In this document: positions 9,860-20,660 of the stretch, piece by piece
How positions within the stretch are numbered: position 1 is the first letter of the stretch
Layout: every line of letters begins with the position of its first letter
From: Chondrus crispus
Lineage: Eukaryota; Rhodophyta; Florideophyceae; Gigartinales; Gigartinaceae
DNA length: 64,000 nt
Assembly (NCBI RefSeq): GCF_000350225.1
Contig: NW_005179190.1
Location: 1-64,000 of the forward strand
Reading direction: 5' to 3'
Notes under the pieces: generated by a model
The model's input: only the letters and a program-made list of their open reading frames with translations
What the model was told of the DNA's origin: nothing
Databases searched by the model: none
Translations under genes and position numbers: made by a program

Positions 9860-10297
9860 ATGGGTAACGGTAAGCCCGCGGGCATGCAGTGCGCGCGCAA
9901 GCTGCGCACGCACCGTCGCGCCCAGAAGTGGCACAACAAGCGGTACTCACGCAAGCACTCTGCGACCGCTCTCAAGGCGAACCCGTTCGGGGGCGCCTCC
10001 CACGCCAAGGGCATCGTGCTGGAGCGCATCGGCATCGAGGCCAAGCAGCCCAACTCGGCCATCCGCAAGTCGTGCAGAGTCCAGCTCATCAAGAACGGAA
10101 AGAAGATCGCCGCCTTCGTTCCGGGAGACGGCTGCCTCAACTTCGTCGAGGAGAATGATGAGGTCCTTATCTCCGGCTTCGGACGGAGCGGACATTCCGT
10201 CGGTGATCTTCCCGGTGTACGCTTCAAGGTTGTGAAAGTCGCCGGTGTTTCGTTGCTCGCCCTGTTCCGGAATAAGAAGGAGAAACCGAGAACTTGA
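9860..10297 (+). CDS. RPS23: 40S ribosomal protein S23 (uS12)
   Basis: A 145-residue cytosolic uS12 protein of the decoding centre, within two residues of the animal length (143). Visible blocks are [46 protein letters not shown] (P64 is the position hydroxylated by OGFOD1/Tpa1 in other eukaryotes), [19 protein letters not shown] and [21 protein letters not shown]. The ATG in accATGGGTAACGG is the obvious start. It is a single-exon gene. Confidence 0.98.
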   Translation: MGNGKPAGMQCARKLRTHRRAQKWHNKRYSRKHSATALKANPFGGASHAKGIVLERIGIEAKQPNSAIRKSCRVQLIKNGKKIAAFVPGDGCLNFVEENDEVLISGFGRSGHSVGDLPGVRFKVVKVAGVSLLALFRNKKEKPRT

Positions 10298-10620
10298 GCA
10301 GTGCCTGCTTGGCTTTCTCACTTTTGGGTGCCCCGCATGATTCACGTGCCAGTTTGCATCGGCGCCTCTGTACAGTCTGCTCTGGTTTTCTGATCGCGTC
10401 TGTGGACCGTGGTTTACGGCTCTCTTGTACGCCGCCACATCTTGCGGCCGCGAGTCCCGTCGAGACTGGAGCCCTGATGTGGTCGACGCCGCGAACCGTA
10501 ACCGTTGTATGGAAATCTTGTCTTTGGTGCAGTCATCCTGTTCTTTTATCACTCTTGAGCCAACGGTATCGCCAAAGGTAGAGAGATCTTACGCTGATGT
10601 CGGTGGCATATTGTGCTTTC

Positions 10621-10626
10621 AATAAA
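10621..10626 (+). terminator. Poly(A) signal AATAAA of RPS23
   Basis: A canonical AATAAA lies about 325 bp after the RPS23 stop and is followed by a T-rich stretch. It fits a 3' end signal. Confidence 0.45.
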
Positions 10627-11681
10627 GGGTTACAAATTTCTCCTTGCGCTGTCTGGCCATCCGACCTATCGCATTCTCAACCCTGTGTACGGTGTACCTG
10701 TGCTTTATGACTTGCCTAGCACACTATAGCTCTACATCGTACAAGCCGAAGTGAGCATCATGCACTCATGGGTCGCCTTGGCACACTGCGAAAACTACTG
10801 GGGTAATCCGCGTTCACTGTCTGGTTGCGTTGGCGCCTAGAGTGGTAATAGTGCATCAAACTATCAACATTCGCTGCATCATAGCAAAACACAACCCCAA
10901 CGCGAATTGGGCATTTCTGGCAAGTCACCAATGCGGTGGACTGTTCGCATTCAAACAAGTCCGATCTGACCTGGCGCAGTATGGCCACGGCGGGATATCG
11001 CGGGGCCTTTGGAGTAAATCACTGCTCAATCGGAAAATGGGTTTGTTCATTCTTGGAAATTTGAGGCTGGACGGCCCCCGCGTAAGCGACGTTATTCGGA
11101 TTGTCCGATCTATTCCAAAATTCCTTTCGCGACGCTATACGGATCAGCCTGAATGTTTGAATGAGATGTGGCATCAGCAACAAGTGCTAGTCGCACGCTG
11201 ACTTTGCGTTTCCCAGAAAGAGATGCTGCCGCGTAGGGTTGTGTCCGGCTGCGATCGAGCGATATCCTGGGTCACCCATAACACTTGAGGACGTTATTTG
11301 GTGTACAGGGCATGTTTAAAAGCCTCTGCTCACCATTCAGTTGCTGCTTCCATGAAATCACTTGTTTAGTAACACACCGATCGCGAATATCTCGGGTATT
11401 TTGCGATTTAGCGATAGCTAGAACGGAATTTGTCTGCTACGAGGATTGTGGTGTTCGCAAAGGCAGCCTGGCGTACACTTGGGTTTGCGATGCAAAGTGT
11501 TGGTGATGACAGTCGGCCGCTCCACCTTTAGCGATTGCGACGATTGAAGAGTTGGGGGGAGACAAGTCAAAACACCTGTTTCAAGGATGCGAAGGATGGT
11601 TGATCGAAATGCAAGTGTCACACGGTGGTGACAAACTGATGAAAAGGGGGCGACACACAACTCGACACGAGAACTCGAGGC
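10627..11681. other. Intergenic region without a recognised gene
   Basis: About 1 kb between RPS23 and the aldolase gene. A 123-residue open frame at 10830-11201 (+) has no motif or family resemblance and is not accepted as a gene. Confidence 0.4.
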
Positions 11682-12071
11682 CTATTCCTGCGGAAGGCGA
11701 TGGGATCTCCGTCTGACGATCTCGACGCCGATGCCGTCGAGCACGGCGGGCAAGGCGACGTGTGGCTTAATGATGCGGACCCTCACCTGGGTAGCCTGAT
11801 GGATTTCGTGGAGGACCTGGTCTGCGATGTCAGCGGCGACGCGCTCGACGAGGTGCCTGGTCTGGTCCTGGACGGCGGCCCTGGCAGCTTCGAAGACGCG
11901 GACGTAGTCGAGGGCGTGGTTGAAGTCGTCCGTGGCGCAGGCGCGCGACAGGTCGGCCGTGACGTCGACGTCGACGACAAACTGCTGGCCCAGGGCGTTC
12001 TCCGCGGCGTGCACGCCGTGGCGGCCGTACAGACGCAGGCCGCGCAGCAGGAGCTTGTCGGCGGCGGGCAT
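11682..12071 (-). CDS. folB: Dihydroneopterin aldolase (FolB)
   Basis: Folate pathway enzyme converting 7,8-dihydroneopterin to 6-hydroxymethyl-dihydropterin and glycolaldehyde. The 129-residue form from MPAADKLLLRG matches the usual 120-130 residues. It shows GLRLYGRHGV, E24, GQQFVVDVDV, D55-Y56 and the catalytic-type K102 in IIKPHVALP, ending in VEIVRR. An in-frame ATG at 12182 would add 37 residues (Cys, Ser, Arg-rich, few acids) that could be an organelle presequence; the short form is preferred because the fold begins immediately. It is a stand-alone enzyme, not the HPPK-DHPS fusion seen in some eukaryotes. Confidence 0.85.
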   Translation of the reverse strand: MPAADKLLLRGLRLYGRHGVHAAENALGQQFVVDVDVTADLSRACATDDFNHALDYVRVFEAARAAVQDQTRHLVERVAADIADQVLHEIHQATQVRVRIIKPHVALPAVLDGIGVEIVRRRSHRLPQE

Positions 12072-12437
12072 TGCGGGATGGAGGTTGAGGCGGCAGTCGC
12101 GGGCGGGAGATAGACGCGAAAAAGAGATGCAACACAACGGTGGCGTTGTGCATAACTGACCAGGAGGCGGTTTGTCGTACAATTGGGGCGCAGATAGGAG
12201 CGGAGCGGAGCGTTTGGCGAGGCGTCCTGCAATGATGTTTGAAATTTGAAGGTGCGTTGCTGGTTACATTGCTGGATGTCGGGCATGATGCAGCAGATGG
12301 CAAGAGGAGGGGGGGCTACTGTAGGTGAAAGGGGGGGCTAAAGGGGAGGCCCGAAATAATCGGACAGATTCACAATTACTGGGCAAACATTTTGTTTCAT
12401 AAATCTTGCTCAGGTGCATATTTGCTATCAATAGCGA
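12072..12437. other. Upstream region of folB and insertion site of Copia-like element
   Basis: It contains the folB leader and, at its right edge, one arm (12403-12426) of a palindrome whose other arm lies beyond the Copia-like insertion. AGCGA at 12433-12437 is the target duplication. Confidence 0.5.
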
Positions 12438-12576
12438 TGTGACGAAGTGAGCCTCGTGCCTCCCCCCCGTCCCGCGCCAGCGGGCCGAGCGACGGCGAGC
12501 TTTTATTCTGTTCTGATGGTGCTACCTACGGCAATTGGTGTGGCCTGGCCTGTGGCCTGGCTTGTGGGTCATCACC
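12438..12576 (-). repeat. 3' LTR of Copia-like element 1
   Basis: A 139-bp direct repeat matching 17145-17282. In the element's orientation it begins with TGTGATGACCC (first base differing in this copy) and ends with CTTCGTCACA. It is flanked on the outside by AGCGA. Confidence 0.88.
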
Positions 12577-12578
12577 TG

Positions 12579-13484
12579 CTACTGTATCATTGGGGCGGAT
12601 GGGGCGATTGGCCCGTGAATCGCGCGTCGACGATCTTCATTTTGTGGGTCATCACAGTCCCCCTGACGCGCGGTTTGCGGGTCAATGAGCGTGGGGTCTG
12701 GTTGGAAGTAGACTTGTTTGCTGCTTGGGTATATCCCAAGGTTGGATCGGTGTCCTTCGAACAGTGCGGGTTTCAGTGGTTTGGTCATGATGTCGGCGTA
12801 CATGCGCCGACTTGGCACGTGTTTGAGGGACAACGCTTGGTGTTGTGTGAGGTCTTGCAGGAGGTGGTAGCGAATGTCGATACATTTGCGCCGTTTTGTC
12901 CGTGCGGTGTTGCGCGCGATGGTGATTGCTGCAGCATTGTCTATGCACATGGTGGTGGGCTGTTCTTGTGTGTATCCCAGATCTGTGAACATATTACGGA
13001 GCCAGACAGTGTCTTGCGCAGTTTCGGCGGCTGCTATATACTCGGCCTCGCACGTGGACTGGGCTACCAGTGGTTGTTGCTTGGAACGCCAGTGCACTGT
13101 GGCGCCGTACACTTGGTATACTGAACCGGAGATGGATTTCCTTGAGACGGGGTCATTGGCAAAGTCAGCGTCAGCGTATGTTATGAGGAGGGGTGCCGTG
13201 TTGTGGTGGGGGAACAATAAACTGTGATTCTTTGTGACGATGAGGTATCTGACGGTCCTTTTGAGGAAGTTCCAGTGGCGTTGAGTGGGACATTTTGTTG
13301 CTCGTGCTAGCGCTGCTGTGGGGTAACTGATGTCTGGTCTGCTGCAGTCCGCAATGTAGCGGATTTCACCAAGTGCTGCACGATATGGTGCGGTGATTTT
13401 GTCATCTGCAGTTTCTTTCGGTGTCGGTGGGTCTATTCTGGCACCGTCTGCGTATGGCGTTTGATGTGGTATAGAGTCTTCCAT
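12579..13484 (-). mobile_element. Copia-like element 1: end of RT and RNase H region
   Basis: A 301-residue frame with the Copia RNase H signature: GEIRYIADCSRPDISY, then HWRSKQQPLVAQSTCEAEY, then CIDNAAAITIA, then IDIRYHLL and ADIMTKPL. It is the 3'-terminal domain of the polyprotein and ends close to the 3' LTR. Confidence 0.85.
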
Positions 13485-13559
13485 GTGTAGGTATTGCGCT
13501 ACGTGCTGGATGTGCTGTCGCTGGCAGACGTGAATGCCTGCTGGCGTGTACGAGATATT

Positions 13560-16040
13560 CTAATTGAGGTACGATGTTGGCTTGCCAAGCCTTTTGACTT
13601 TGTATTTGACTTGGAGTGTGTTGTAGAATTCGTCGTTCAGCTTTGTGGTGCTGGCAGCTGCCAAAAAGTCGTCCATACTTACTGCGATGAGAATGATGTC
13701 GTTGCGCATGCGCTTGAAGAATAGGGAAGGATCGGATTTGGTTTGGGTGTATCCGTGCTGTTTGAGGTGTTGGTACAGTTTGGTTGAGTACGTATGGGCG
13801 GCTGGTGGAGTGCCGTATATGTTGCCTTTGAGCTGCCCTGCGGCAGCTTCGTGCTTGTAAGAACTGTCAAACCGTTTGGGTTGCCAGACATATACCGGCG
13901 TTGTGTGGTCATACGCTTCGTGCAAATATGCACCCGTGATGTCGAAGTGTTCAAGGTGCATGTCGTGCGCTGCGGCTAATGCGAAAATGATGCGCGGTTG
14001 ACTTTCTGCCATGTATGTGGCAACTTTGAGTGGGCCGTAATGGATGTCCGGAATCATGAGGTCGCCGCGCACTGAGCATCGTGCTTTCCTAGTTACTGCT
14101 GTTGGGTCGTTGGTGGTTGGTTTGTATCTGTATGTCAGGGTCATAGGGATGATTTCGTTTCGTGGCGGTAGGTGTTTGTATGGATCCCAGTTGATTGCGT
14201 GCGTGAGATCAAGCTGGTCTAATTCTGCGGTGTGTGCTTTGCCCCACTCGGTTGCGTCAGGGTATTTTCGCGCTTGTTGTCGTGTGCGTGGTGGAGGTGT
14301 CGCGGGTGTGATCGTGAGTGGGATGGATGGGCGGCGTTGCTTGGCGGTGAAGGCAGCGCTTGTAGTGAGCGCCGGGTCGTTGCGCTTGGTGTAGGGTGTG
14401 AAGTTGCTGTCACGTACAATCTGGTAGCTGCGTGTAGCCAGGTTGTAGACTTTGATATGTGTGACATTTATGCCGTACATGTATCGCACTGTGTGCGCGC
14501 GTGTTTGGAGTTTGTGTTTGGGGTTTTTGAGGATGGGGACCGAGCCGAGTTGACCAAAGATGAAGAGGTTGGCGATCGCCGGCGGCGAACCATGCCNNNN
14601 NNNNNNNNNNNNNNNNNNNNNNNNNNNNNNNNNNNNNNNNNNNNNNNNNNNNNNNNNNNNNNNNNNNNNNNNNNNNNNNNNNNNNNNNNNNNNNNNNNNN
14701 NNNNNNNNNNNNNNNNNNNNNNNNNNNNNNNNNNNNNNNNNNNNNNNNNNNNNNNNNNNNNNNNNNNNNNNNNNNNNNNNNNNNNCGAGTGCGGTTTCCT
14801 GGGGTGTGTAGGGAGTGGAGGGCTTGAATTTGATGCCTCGCTGAGATAGGAACTGTTGTACGTATTTGGAGGTGTACTCCCTTGCATTGTCGGTTGTTAC
14901 GATGAGCGGGTATTTGTCTGTTGAGCTCGCGATGGACTCGATGGCTGTGGTGAGGGTGGCGGGTACTTGGGCGCCGGTGGAGAGGAATGCTACTACGAGG
15001 TAGCGTGTTGCTGTATCCAGGATGGTCATGAAGTATTTGCTGTTCTGCATGGATGGTGGTGATATGGGACCGCAAACATCAGATGACAGGCTTTGCCCTG
15101 CAGCGGTCGTATGCACCGCACGTTTGTGGGGGGTGGCGGCCGTCTTGCCATCGATACAACCGGAGCAGGATATCTTGGGTGGGTTGGTTTGCAGTGTGCG
15201 CGGTAGGATGGGGATTAATCCATGTTTGGCCATTTTTGCGATGGATCTGGGGCGTAGGTGCCCAAGCTTGAGATGCCATTCGTGCATTTGTTTGCGCGCG
15301 GCGGTTGGTGGTGTTGTTGGCGGCTCGTGTGCCGCTGCTCTGATACGGTGAGGTGATGGTGTGGGTATGTTGACTTTGGTTGGTTTGGTGCGGTGTGTTG
15401 CTTTGAGCAGGTTCGCGGGTTTGGTGGTGAGTGTTGTGGTCTTGGGGCGTGGTGGTGTTGGAGGTGATGGGGATTTATTTTGCTGTTGTTGTTGTCTGTT
15501 GTAGGGTGTGCCTCGGGCGGCTAGCACGTTGCCTATGGCCCGTTTGGGAGACGCGTGCGTGGTGCCGGTGTCGGTGCGGTAGAAACCTTGATGATATTTA
15601 GCTTTGAGTAGCGGTGATGGTAGCTTCGTTGGCGCGTGGAGGGTTGCTTCGTTTGGCGTGAATGTGACATGGCCGTGGCGTGTGAGGTCGTGGACGGACA
15701 GTAGGTTGTGGCGTAGGAGAGATGCACAAACTGCATTGGTGTCGACGCGTTTAGGCGTCGTGGATATTGTCATCTTGCCGTGTTGCGTGATGGGGCAGTG
15801 TTGGCCCGTGGCCGTGTGGGTTAGTTTCCCGGTGGATGGGCGGAGTTCATGGTGTGGATGGGTGACGTGTGTGGGGTTAGCGGCGGAGTCTAGGAGGAAG
15901 TGGAGCTTACCTGGTGGGGTGTTGGTGTCCGCGTGCTGTGCTGCTATGATTTGTTCGAGTTGCTCGATTCTCTGTTGTAGTTCTTGGGTGTTCGTGTCGT
16001 TGGTGTTGTTGTGTGTGCGGATGTCCCCCTGTCGTTGCAT
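13560..16040 (-). mobile_element. Copia-like element 1: protease, integrase and RT region
   Basis: An 826-codon frame containing a 63-codon N gap. In order: a retropepsin-like LLDSAANPTH segment, a GAG-pre-integrase segment (WHLKLGHLRPRSIAKM), an integrase core (FMTILDTATRYLVV, then VTTDNAREYTS), and a reverse transcriptase (SVRGDLMIPD, FDITGAYLHE, and a metal-site box reading SMDDFL). The order integrase before RT defines Copia. Confidence 0.88.
14597..14785. other. Assembly gap (189 N)
   Basis: A run of N within the integrase region of the Copia-like element. Repeats of this kind commonly cause such gaps. Confidence 0.99.
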
Positions 16041-16343
16041 GTCGTCTTCGTAAATGCTGTTGGCGTTGTATGGCTGACCGCGGATTCCTTGCAGTGTGTA
16101 GCACTGCTCAGTGTTGTGGGTGATGCTGCCGTGGTGACTGCACCACTTGCCGGTCCATCCTTTGGGGCGCTGGTGGTTGCGTGGTGTCCAGAGTTGCCTC
16201 GGGCTGCGTCGTTGCTGCGGTGTCAGCTGGTAGGGTTGGCGTGGCTGGTACTGCTGCTGGTGTGTTTGATGGGGTATGATCGGTGGCTGTTGTGTCTGTT
16301 TGGGGAATGCGGGTTGTTGTGGGGTAGTGTTGTGTTGCTTGTT

Positions 16344-16916
16344 CTACATGAGCATTACCTGACGGACATGGTTGGTGAGCTGACGGATGGATGCGGGTGG
16401 TGTGTCAGCAAGGATTACAGCGACGAGGCCGAGATCGGGGTGGTTGCTGATTCCCTGTATCATGTAGTTGACTGTTGTCCTTTCTTGCCAAATGTTGGGG
16501 TAGTTTGCGTTGATCATTTTCTGACGGATTGAGATGTGTGTGTCGACGAATGTAGAGAAATCAGAGCCAGGTAGGAGTTTGTTAGAACGTGCCTCGGCGT
16601 CGAGGACTTCGTGGGTTTCTATATGCGCGTCGTGGATGTGTTCGCGGAGTAGGGTGCAGATGTGGCGGGGGGATTCGCGGAGAATGGTGGGTTGGAGGAG
16701 TGCTACGATCGCGGGCGGGAGGCTAGGGATGATGAGCTTGCGGAGCTGGTCGGCTTGTTTGGCGTGTTGCTGCGCGATTGCTGGGTCTGTGGTGGGTGCT
16801 GGGTCGGTTTCGAGAATGTGTGCGGCTTCGATCGTCCTCGTGTGGAGTTGGAAGGCGTCGTACCAGTACGTGTAGTTGGTGTCGTTGAGTTTGGGGAGTT
16901 GTTCGAGTGTGTTCAT
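16344..16916 (-). mobile_element. Copia-like element 1: Gag
   Basis: A 190-residue Gag-type protein (LPKLNDTNYTYWYDAFQLH start; UBN2/gag-polypeptide style). It is clearly homologous to the Gag of the second Copia-like element at 22020-22592 (matching YWYDA.QLHARTI, LLDAEA and ERTTV.YM.QG segments). Confidence 0.85.
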
Positions 16917-17144
16917 TTGTGCGCTGTTGTGTTGTGTCTTTGGGTTGATGTTGATCGTTTTCGTTGAGTTGTGTTTGGCGTAGTAGCTGGTTGATGTGTT
17001 CGTTGATTTCTTTGTTGATGGCGCGTTGTTTAGCGCGCTTTGTTCGTGTTGTGTGTTTGTTGGTTGTTGGATTGTGGGCGCTGGGATCGGTGGAATGTTG
17101 TGGTGGACTGGTGGGGGGCAGTGGTTGCATAGGGGCGCATAACC

Positions 17145-17282
17145 TGTGACGAAGTGAGCCTCGTGCCTCCCCCCGTCCCGCGCCAGCGGGCCGAGCGACG
17201 GCGAGCTTTTACTCTGTTCTGATGGTGCTACCTACGGCAATTGGTGTGGCCTGGCCTGTGGCCTGGCTTGTGGGTCATCACA
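17145..17282 (-). repeat. 5' LTR of Copia-like element 1
   Basis: A 138-bp copy of the LTR; TGTG at one end and CACA at the other in element orientation. AGCGA at 17283-17287 is the matching target duplication. The interior continues with GGTTATGCGCCCC, a half-tRNA-iMet type primer site. Confidence 0.88.
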
Positions 17283-18417
17283 AGCGAATATGCACCTGAG
17301 CAAGATTGATATCAACCCATGCGGCTTTACATCGTTCCAATGACATTGTACACCACCAAGCGCCGCGCCACGTGGATAGATTCAAGAAAAACTGCGGATC
17401 TTGCAGCCCGCCCAAAACAACACCTACAACGCCCCAACAGTCCTCTCTCTTGCTCGACCTGAGTGGGCAGTCGTCCAAACCCCCATCACCACCCTCCCAG
17501 TGCTCGTGAAGAACAACACCAAATATGGCGACAAAACGCGTGACTGCTCCGCTCGACAGAGTAGCAGACGCGCTCAGGTTTATCCAATGCAACCACACCT
17601 ACCGAGATGTCGCTGAAAAGTTCGGCATTGCTCATTTAACTCTGCACCTGCGCATGACTACGAGTGGCCCCATTCCAAAGGCCAGTAGAAAACCGAACTT
17701 GTCCCCATTCAAGGATAACATCATTCTCGGATTCCTTGTGAAGGGGGAACAGGATGTTCTGCCTTGAACAAAGCAGAATCTTCCAGAGGCCGTCCAAACA
17801 TTTGTTTCACATATGTCCCCCGCCAAAAGACGGGAGCTTGGCGGGAAGTGGAACGGACCAAACAGGGGATGGCTGAATCGCTTCCGCAGGAAGTATGCAG
17901 ACAAGCTCGCGTTTGTTCGTCCACTTCTCCAAGAAGCAGTTTGACACCAACAGGACAATGGGCAAGCAATTACGAGATATTTGGCAACCGTGCGGAAACG
18001 CGTTGGGGAAAACGACAATGATGCCTCGCGTTTATTCAATCTGTATGAATTCGGATGCAGTCCGGCAAAAGTAATCTGATAGAAAGTCTCGTTCACATTC
18101 AAACATTCCGCGAAGAGGATCTTGAAACATCCGTCGCGCCGAGATCGGAGATCTCGCACGTATTACGATGATCCCTGTTATATCTGCGACCAGTGCGCAC
18201 GGCCCCCTTGTCCGTTTTGAAGGGAACGCGCATTCCTTACCGCGCGGTTTTGAATTATGGAATCCGCCAAAAGGAATCACCTCTCAAACATCTGCCGCGC
18301 CATTCAGTTATGGTAAAGCGTGGGAAAATGGGGGCGTGGACCGATCGAACTTCATATCTTGGGCTTACAAGGGTTTTGGAATACGCGCAAGATTTGACTG
18401 CACACAGCCTCAAGGTA

Positions 18418-18442
18418 CCCTTCTGGGTGGCTCAATTCTGAA
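18418..18442 (+). repeat. Left terminal inverted repeat of pogo-like element
   Basis: Starts CCCTTCTGGGTGGCTCAATT right after the TA duplication. It matches the right end with two differences. Confidence 0.8.
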
Positions 18443-18568
18443 CACTTTTCAGAAAGGCAAAAATCGTTGAATTTACCAATCAAAACGATGTTTTCTTGCC
18501 CGAACTGAGGCCACAACGAGCTTGAAAACACAAAAAGGGGTCAATTATAAAAAGTTCGCGAAGCACTA

Positions 18569-20481
18569 TCAACGCATGTGTGCCAAAAGCATCAATCCCG
18601 ACGCCGCTTTGGTTTTGCCATGCGACAAGCTACCTTCGCCTTCTGCAACACCCCTTCCGTGTGCCCTGGCCCACTGCGCTATCGGGATGTCATCCCAAAC
18701 GTCCGTAGAAGGACCCTCTCGTGCCTGACCAAAACGAAGCTCTGCAGTGGGAGCGTGGTTTTCTTTCTCAGCATCAGACCCATTTCGGATGACTGGCACC
18801 TCAATTATCTTTCGGGTAGTGTGTCCAGGCTCCGAAACACAGTCTTTGCTACTGAACGAAATCTCTTTTTCCTTCGGAGCCTCGAGAAGTTGCGCTGCTG
18901 CTTTGGACGCACTTGATTTGCGGCCTCTTTGTGACACTTTTGCAAACTTTGTAGGCGTGACGTTGGTATTTAAAAGTCGGTTGACCTTGAACTTATGGTT
19001 TAGGAGTACCTGTATCTCTACGAGTGATTTTTGCGCACAACCACCCCGGTTTGAAATTCGACTTATTTTCTCGAGAAGGTGACGGGACTCACGTCAGGAC
19101 TCTGCAATGGAATCAGTTCGCCAAACGTGACTCCTGCGGGTTGGGGATTGGTAGGTAAGGTTCCGAGGGGAGTTGTCGCTGACTTGGCTTTGTTCGAAGC
19201 GGTCCATAAATTGGCAATTCATCGGCCACAAGCCTGCTTCAATGAAGGATTTTCGGGCAATATCTGGAGTCAGGACACGGTGTCCGGCCACCGGAAGCAT
19301 GATTTCAAAAGCCGTATTCGCCCACGGGAGATGACTTATCATCAGCAAGTCATCTCTCGTCTTTCGTACCGTGCGCTGAAGGTACTTGTTGACGGATTGG
19401 TCACATGGCTGCAGTAAGTGGGTGGTATTAGCCGGTAGTTTAACGACCAGAATCCGAAGCTTTTCGCATTCTTGCAGTCACGCCTCTCTGTGCGGAGAGT
19501 TGCGGCTATCTACAAGCAGCAAAATGTGCTCATCACGAGGTATCGTCTTTCGTGCATGTTCGTCAATATGGTGCACAACTTTGACGATAACGCCCTTGTC
19601 GATGGACCCATGACTGGTAACTACCAGTTCAGTGTCAGCAGGAAACCAATTTCCGTTGCACAGCCAGTGAGGTACACCCGTGTTGTCAGTGAAGTCTGTC
19701 GAATCAAGCAGAGAGCGCCAGGATTTCATGACTTTCTTCCCTGATGCAATAATAAAAAGTGGGGCAATATTCCCACAGGCTGCTACCGCAATACCAGCTG
19801 TCAGGTGTTTTCCGGGATCTTTTATTCCCCTTCGCGCTCCGCCCTGGTTAAACACTCGGTCTTTTGTCCATACTCGCCACAGACGGCTGTGTCGTCCCAA
19901 TTCCAGATTTTTCGCGGGTCTGAAAAAAGGTCTGGGAACTTTTTCTGAAGCTTCTGGATTACATCTTTTAGCGTACCTATATGAGTGGGGTTTTGGGCTG
20001 CAGGCCTTGCGCTCGAAACCTGCTCCGACGCGCGAAACGTCAGTTCCCTATGTCGGGCTCGGAAGGATCGGATTGCGTCGGAGGAAGGGACACCGTTGGA
20101 AAAAGAGTTACGTCCATCCTGCGCAATTTGTCCCTGTACGCTCTTCATGAGTGCACAATCTACTGCAAATCCTCTCTCAGCAGCCTCTAATGTCCTTGAC
20201 ACTACTAAAGTTTCATCAGCGCTAGACAAAATCGGACGGCGACCAGCGAAGTGCGACTCAGGGTCTAGCAGTTTTTCAAGCCTTTTTGTGTCCATTTCTG
20301 TCAATGCTTTCTTGATGCTGTACACGATGGAAAGAGAGATGCCCGTTCGGCTGGAGACAGTTCTTGCGGGATCGCCGCGCATCAGGAAGTGATGTGCTTT
20401 TTCTCATCCTACACGCTCGGCTTTGCGTCTGGTGAGGCGTTTCTTGTGCCCAATTGTTTGGGCCCGCATAGAGCGTGGCCT
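18569..20481 (-). pseudogene. Transposase of the pogo-like element, broken
   Basis: Order of parts on the minus strand: HTH region (RTVSSRTGISLSIVYSIKKAL), NWDDT (first catalytic Asp), HLTAGIAVAACGNIAPLF, HILLLVDSRNSPH (second Asp), LPANTTHLLQPCD (third Asp), then VLTPDIARKSFIEAGLWPMN and a charged C-terminal tail. The chain is interrupted by a TGA soon after the first 21 codons, a frame change near 19,860 and a further TGA before the LPANTTH segment. All three acidic residues of the DDD triad are still present. This is typical of the pogo/jerky DDE-1 superfamily. Confidence 0.78.
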
Positions 20482-20635
20482 TTCTGCTCACGCCGCAAGA
20501 GGCACCGTCTATTGCATTACTAGGGATCAGAGAGAGTGTAGGAGGTTATGAGATGGCCGAGCGGTGGTTTTCTCGGAAGGGGTTGAGGTTTGAGGGCGGG
20601 AGTACGATGGATTGATTTTTTAGAATTGACCCCTT

Positions 20636-20660
20636 TTTAGAATTGAGCCGCCCAGAAGGG
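20636..20660 (-). repeat. Right terminal inverted repeat of pogo-like element
   Basis: On the minus strand it reads CCCTTCTGGGCGGCTCAATT. The TA duplication follows at 20661-20662. Confidence 0.8.

Larger units (their letters stand above)
12438..17282 (-). mobile_element. Copia-like LTR retrotransposon 1, with assembly gap
   Basis: A Ty1/copia-type element of about 4.85 kb on the minus strand, bounded by near-identical 138-bp LTRs and a 5-bp target duplication AGCGA. The order gag, (protease), integrase, reverse transcriptase, RNase H is the Copia order. The LTRs differ at about three positions, suggesting a fairly young insertion. The coding part is seen as three open frames plus a 189-N gap in the integrase region. 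It looks structurally complete but is probably broken in one or two places. The primer site next to the 5' LTR starts GGTTATGCGC, the type complementary to the anticodon region of initiator tRNA-Met used by Drosophila copia. A GalEa-like Copia lineage, known from red algae, is possible. Confidence 0.9.
12403..17306. repeat. 24-bp-arm palindrome split by the Copia-like element
   Basis: The arms at 12403-12426 and 17283-17306 are inverted copies (ATCTTGCTCAGGTGCATAT core) with one mismatch. Without the insert they would be separated by only ATCAAT. The retroelement therefore landed in the loop edge of a pre-existing hairpin-forming site. Confidence 0.7.
18418..20660 (-). mobile_element. Pogo-like DNA transposon with TA target duplication
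   Basis: A 2,243-bp element flanked by TA (18416-18417 and 20661-20662). Terminal inverted repeats of about 25 bp start CCCTTCTGGG and continue YGGCTCAATTCT, with two mismatches between ends. A subterminal GGGGTCAATTNTAAAAA motif is adjacent to the right repeat and about 95 bp further in at the left. The transposase is on the minus strand from about 20480 to 18569. Confidence 0.82.

Noticed and set aside
9609-10235. 208-codon plus-strand frame overlapping RPS23
   Set aside because: Wrong frame over RPS23, Ser/Arg/Pro-rich, no conservation; RPS23 fully explains the region.
10830-11201. 123-codon plus-strand frame between RPS23 and folB
   Set aside because: No recognisable motif or promoter; length is compatible with chance in this composition.
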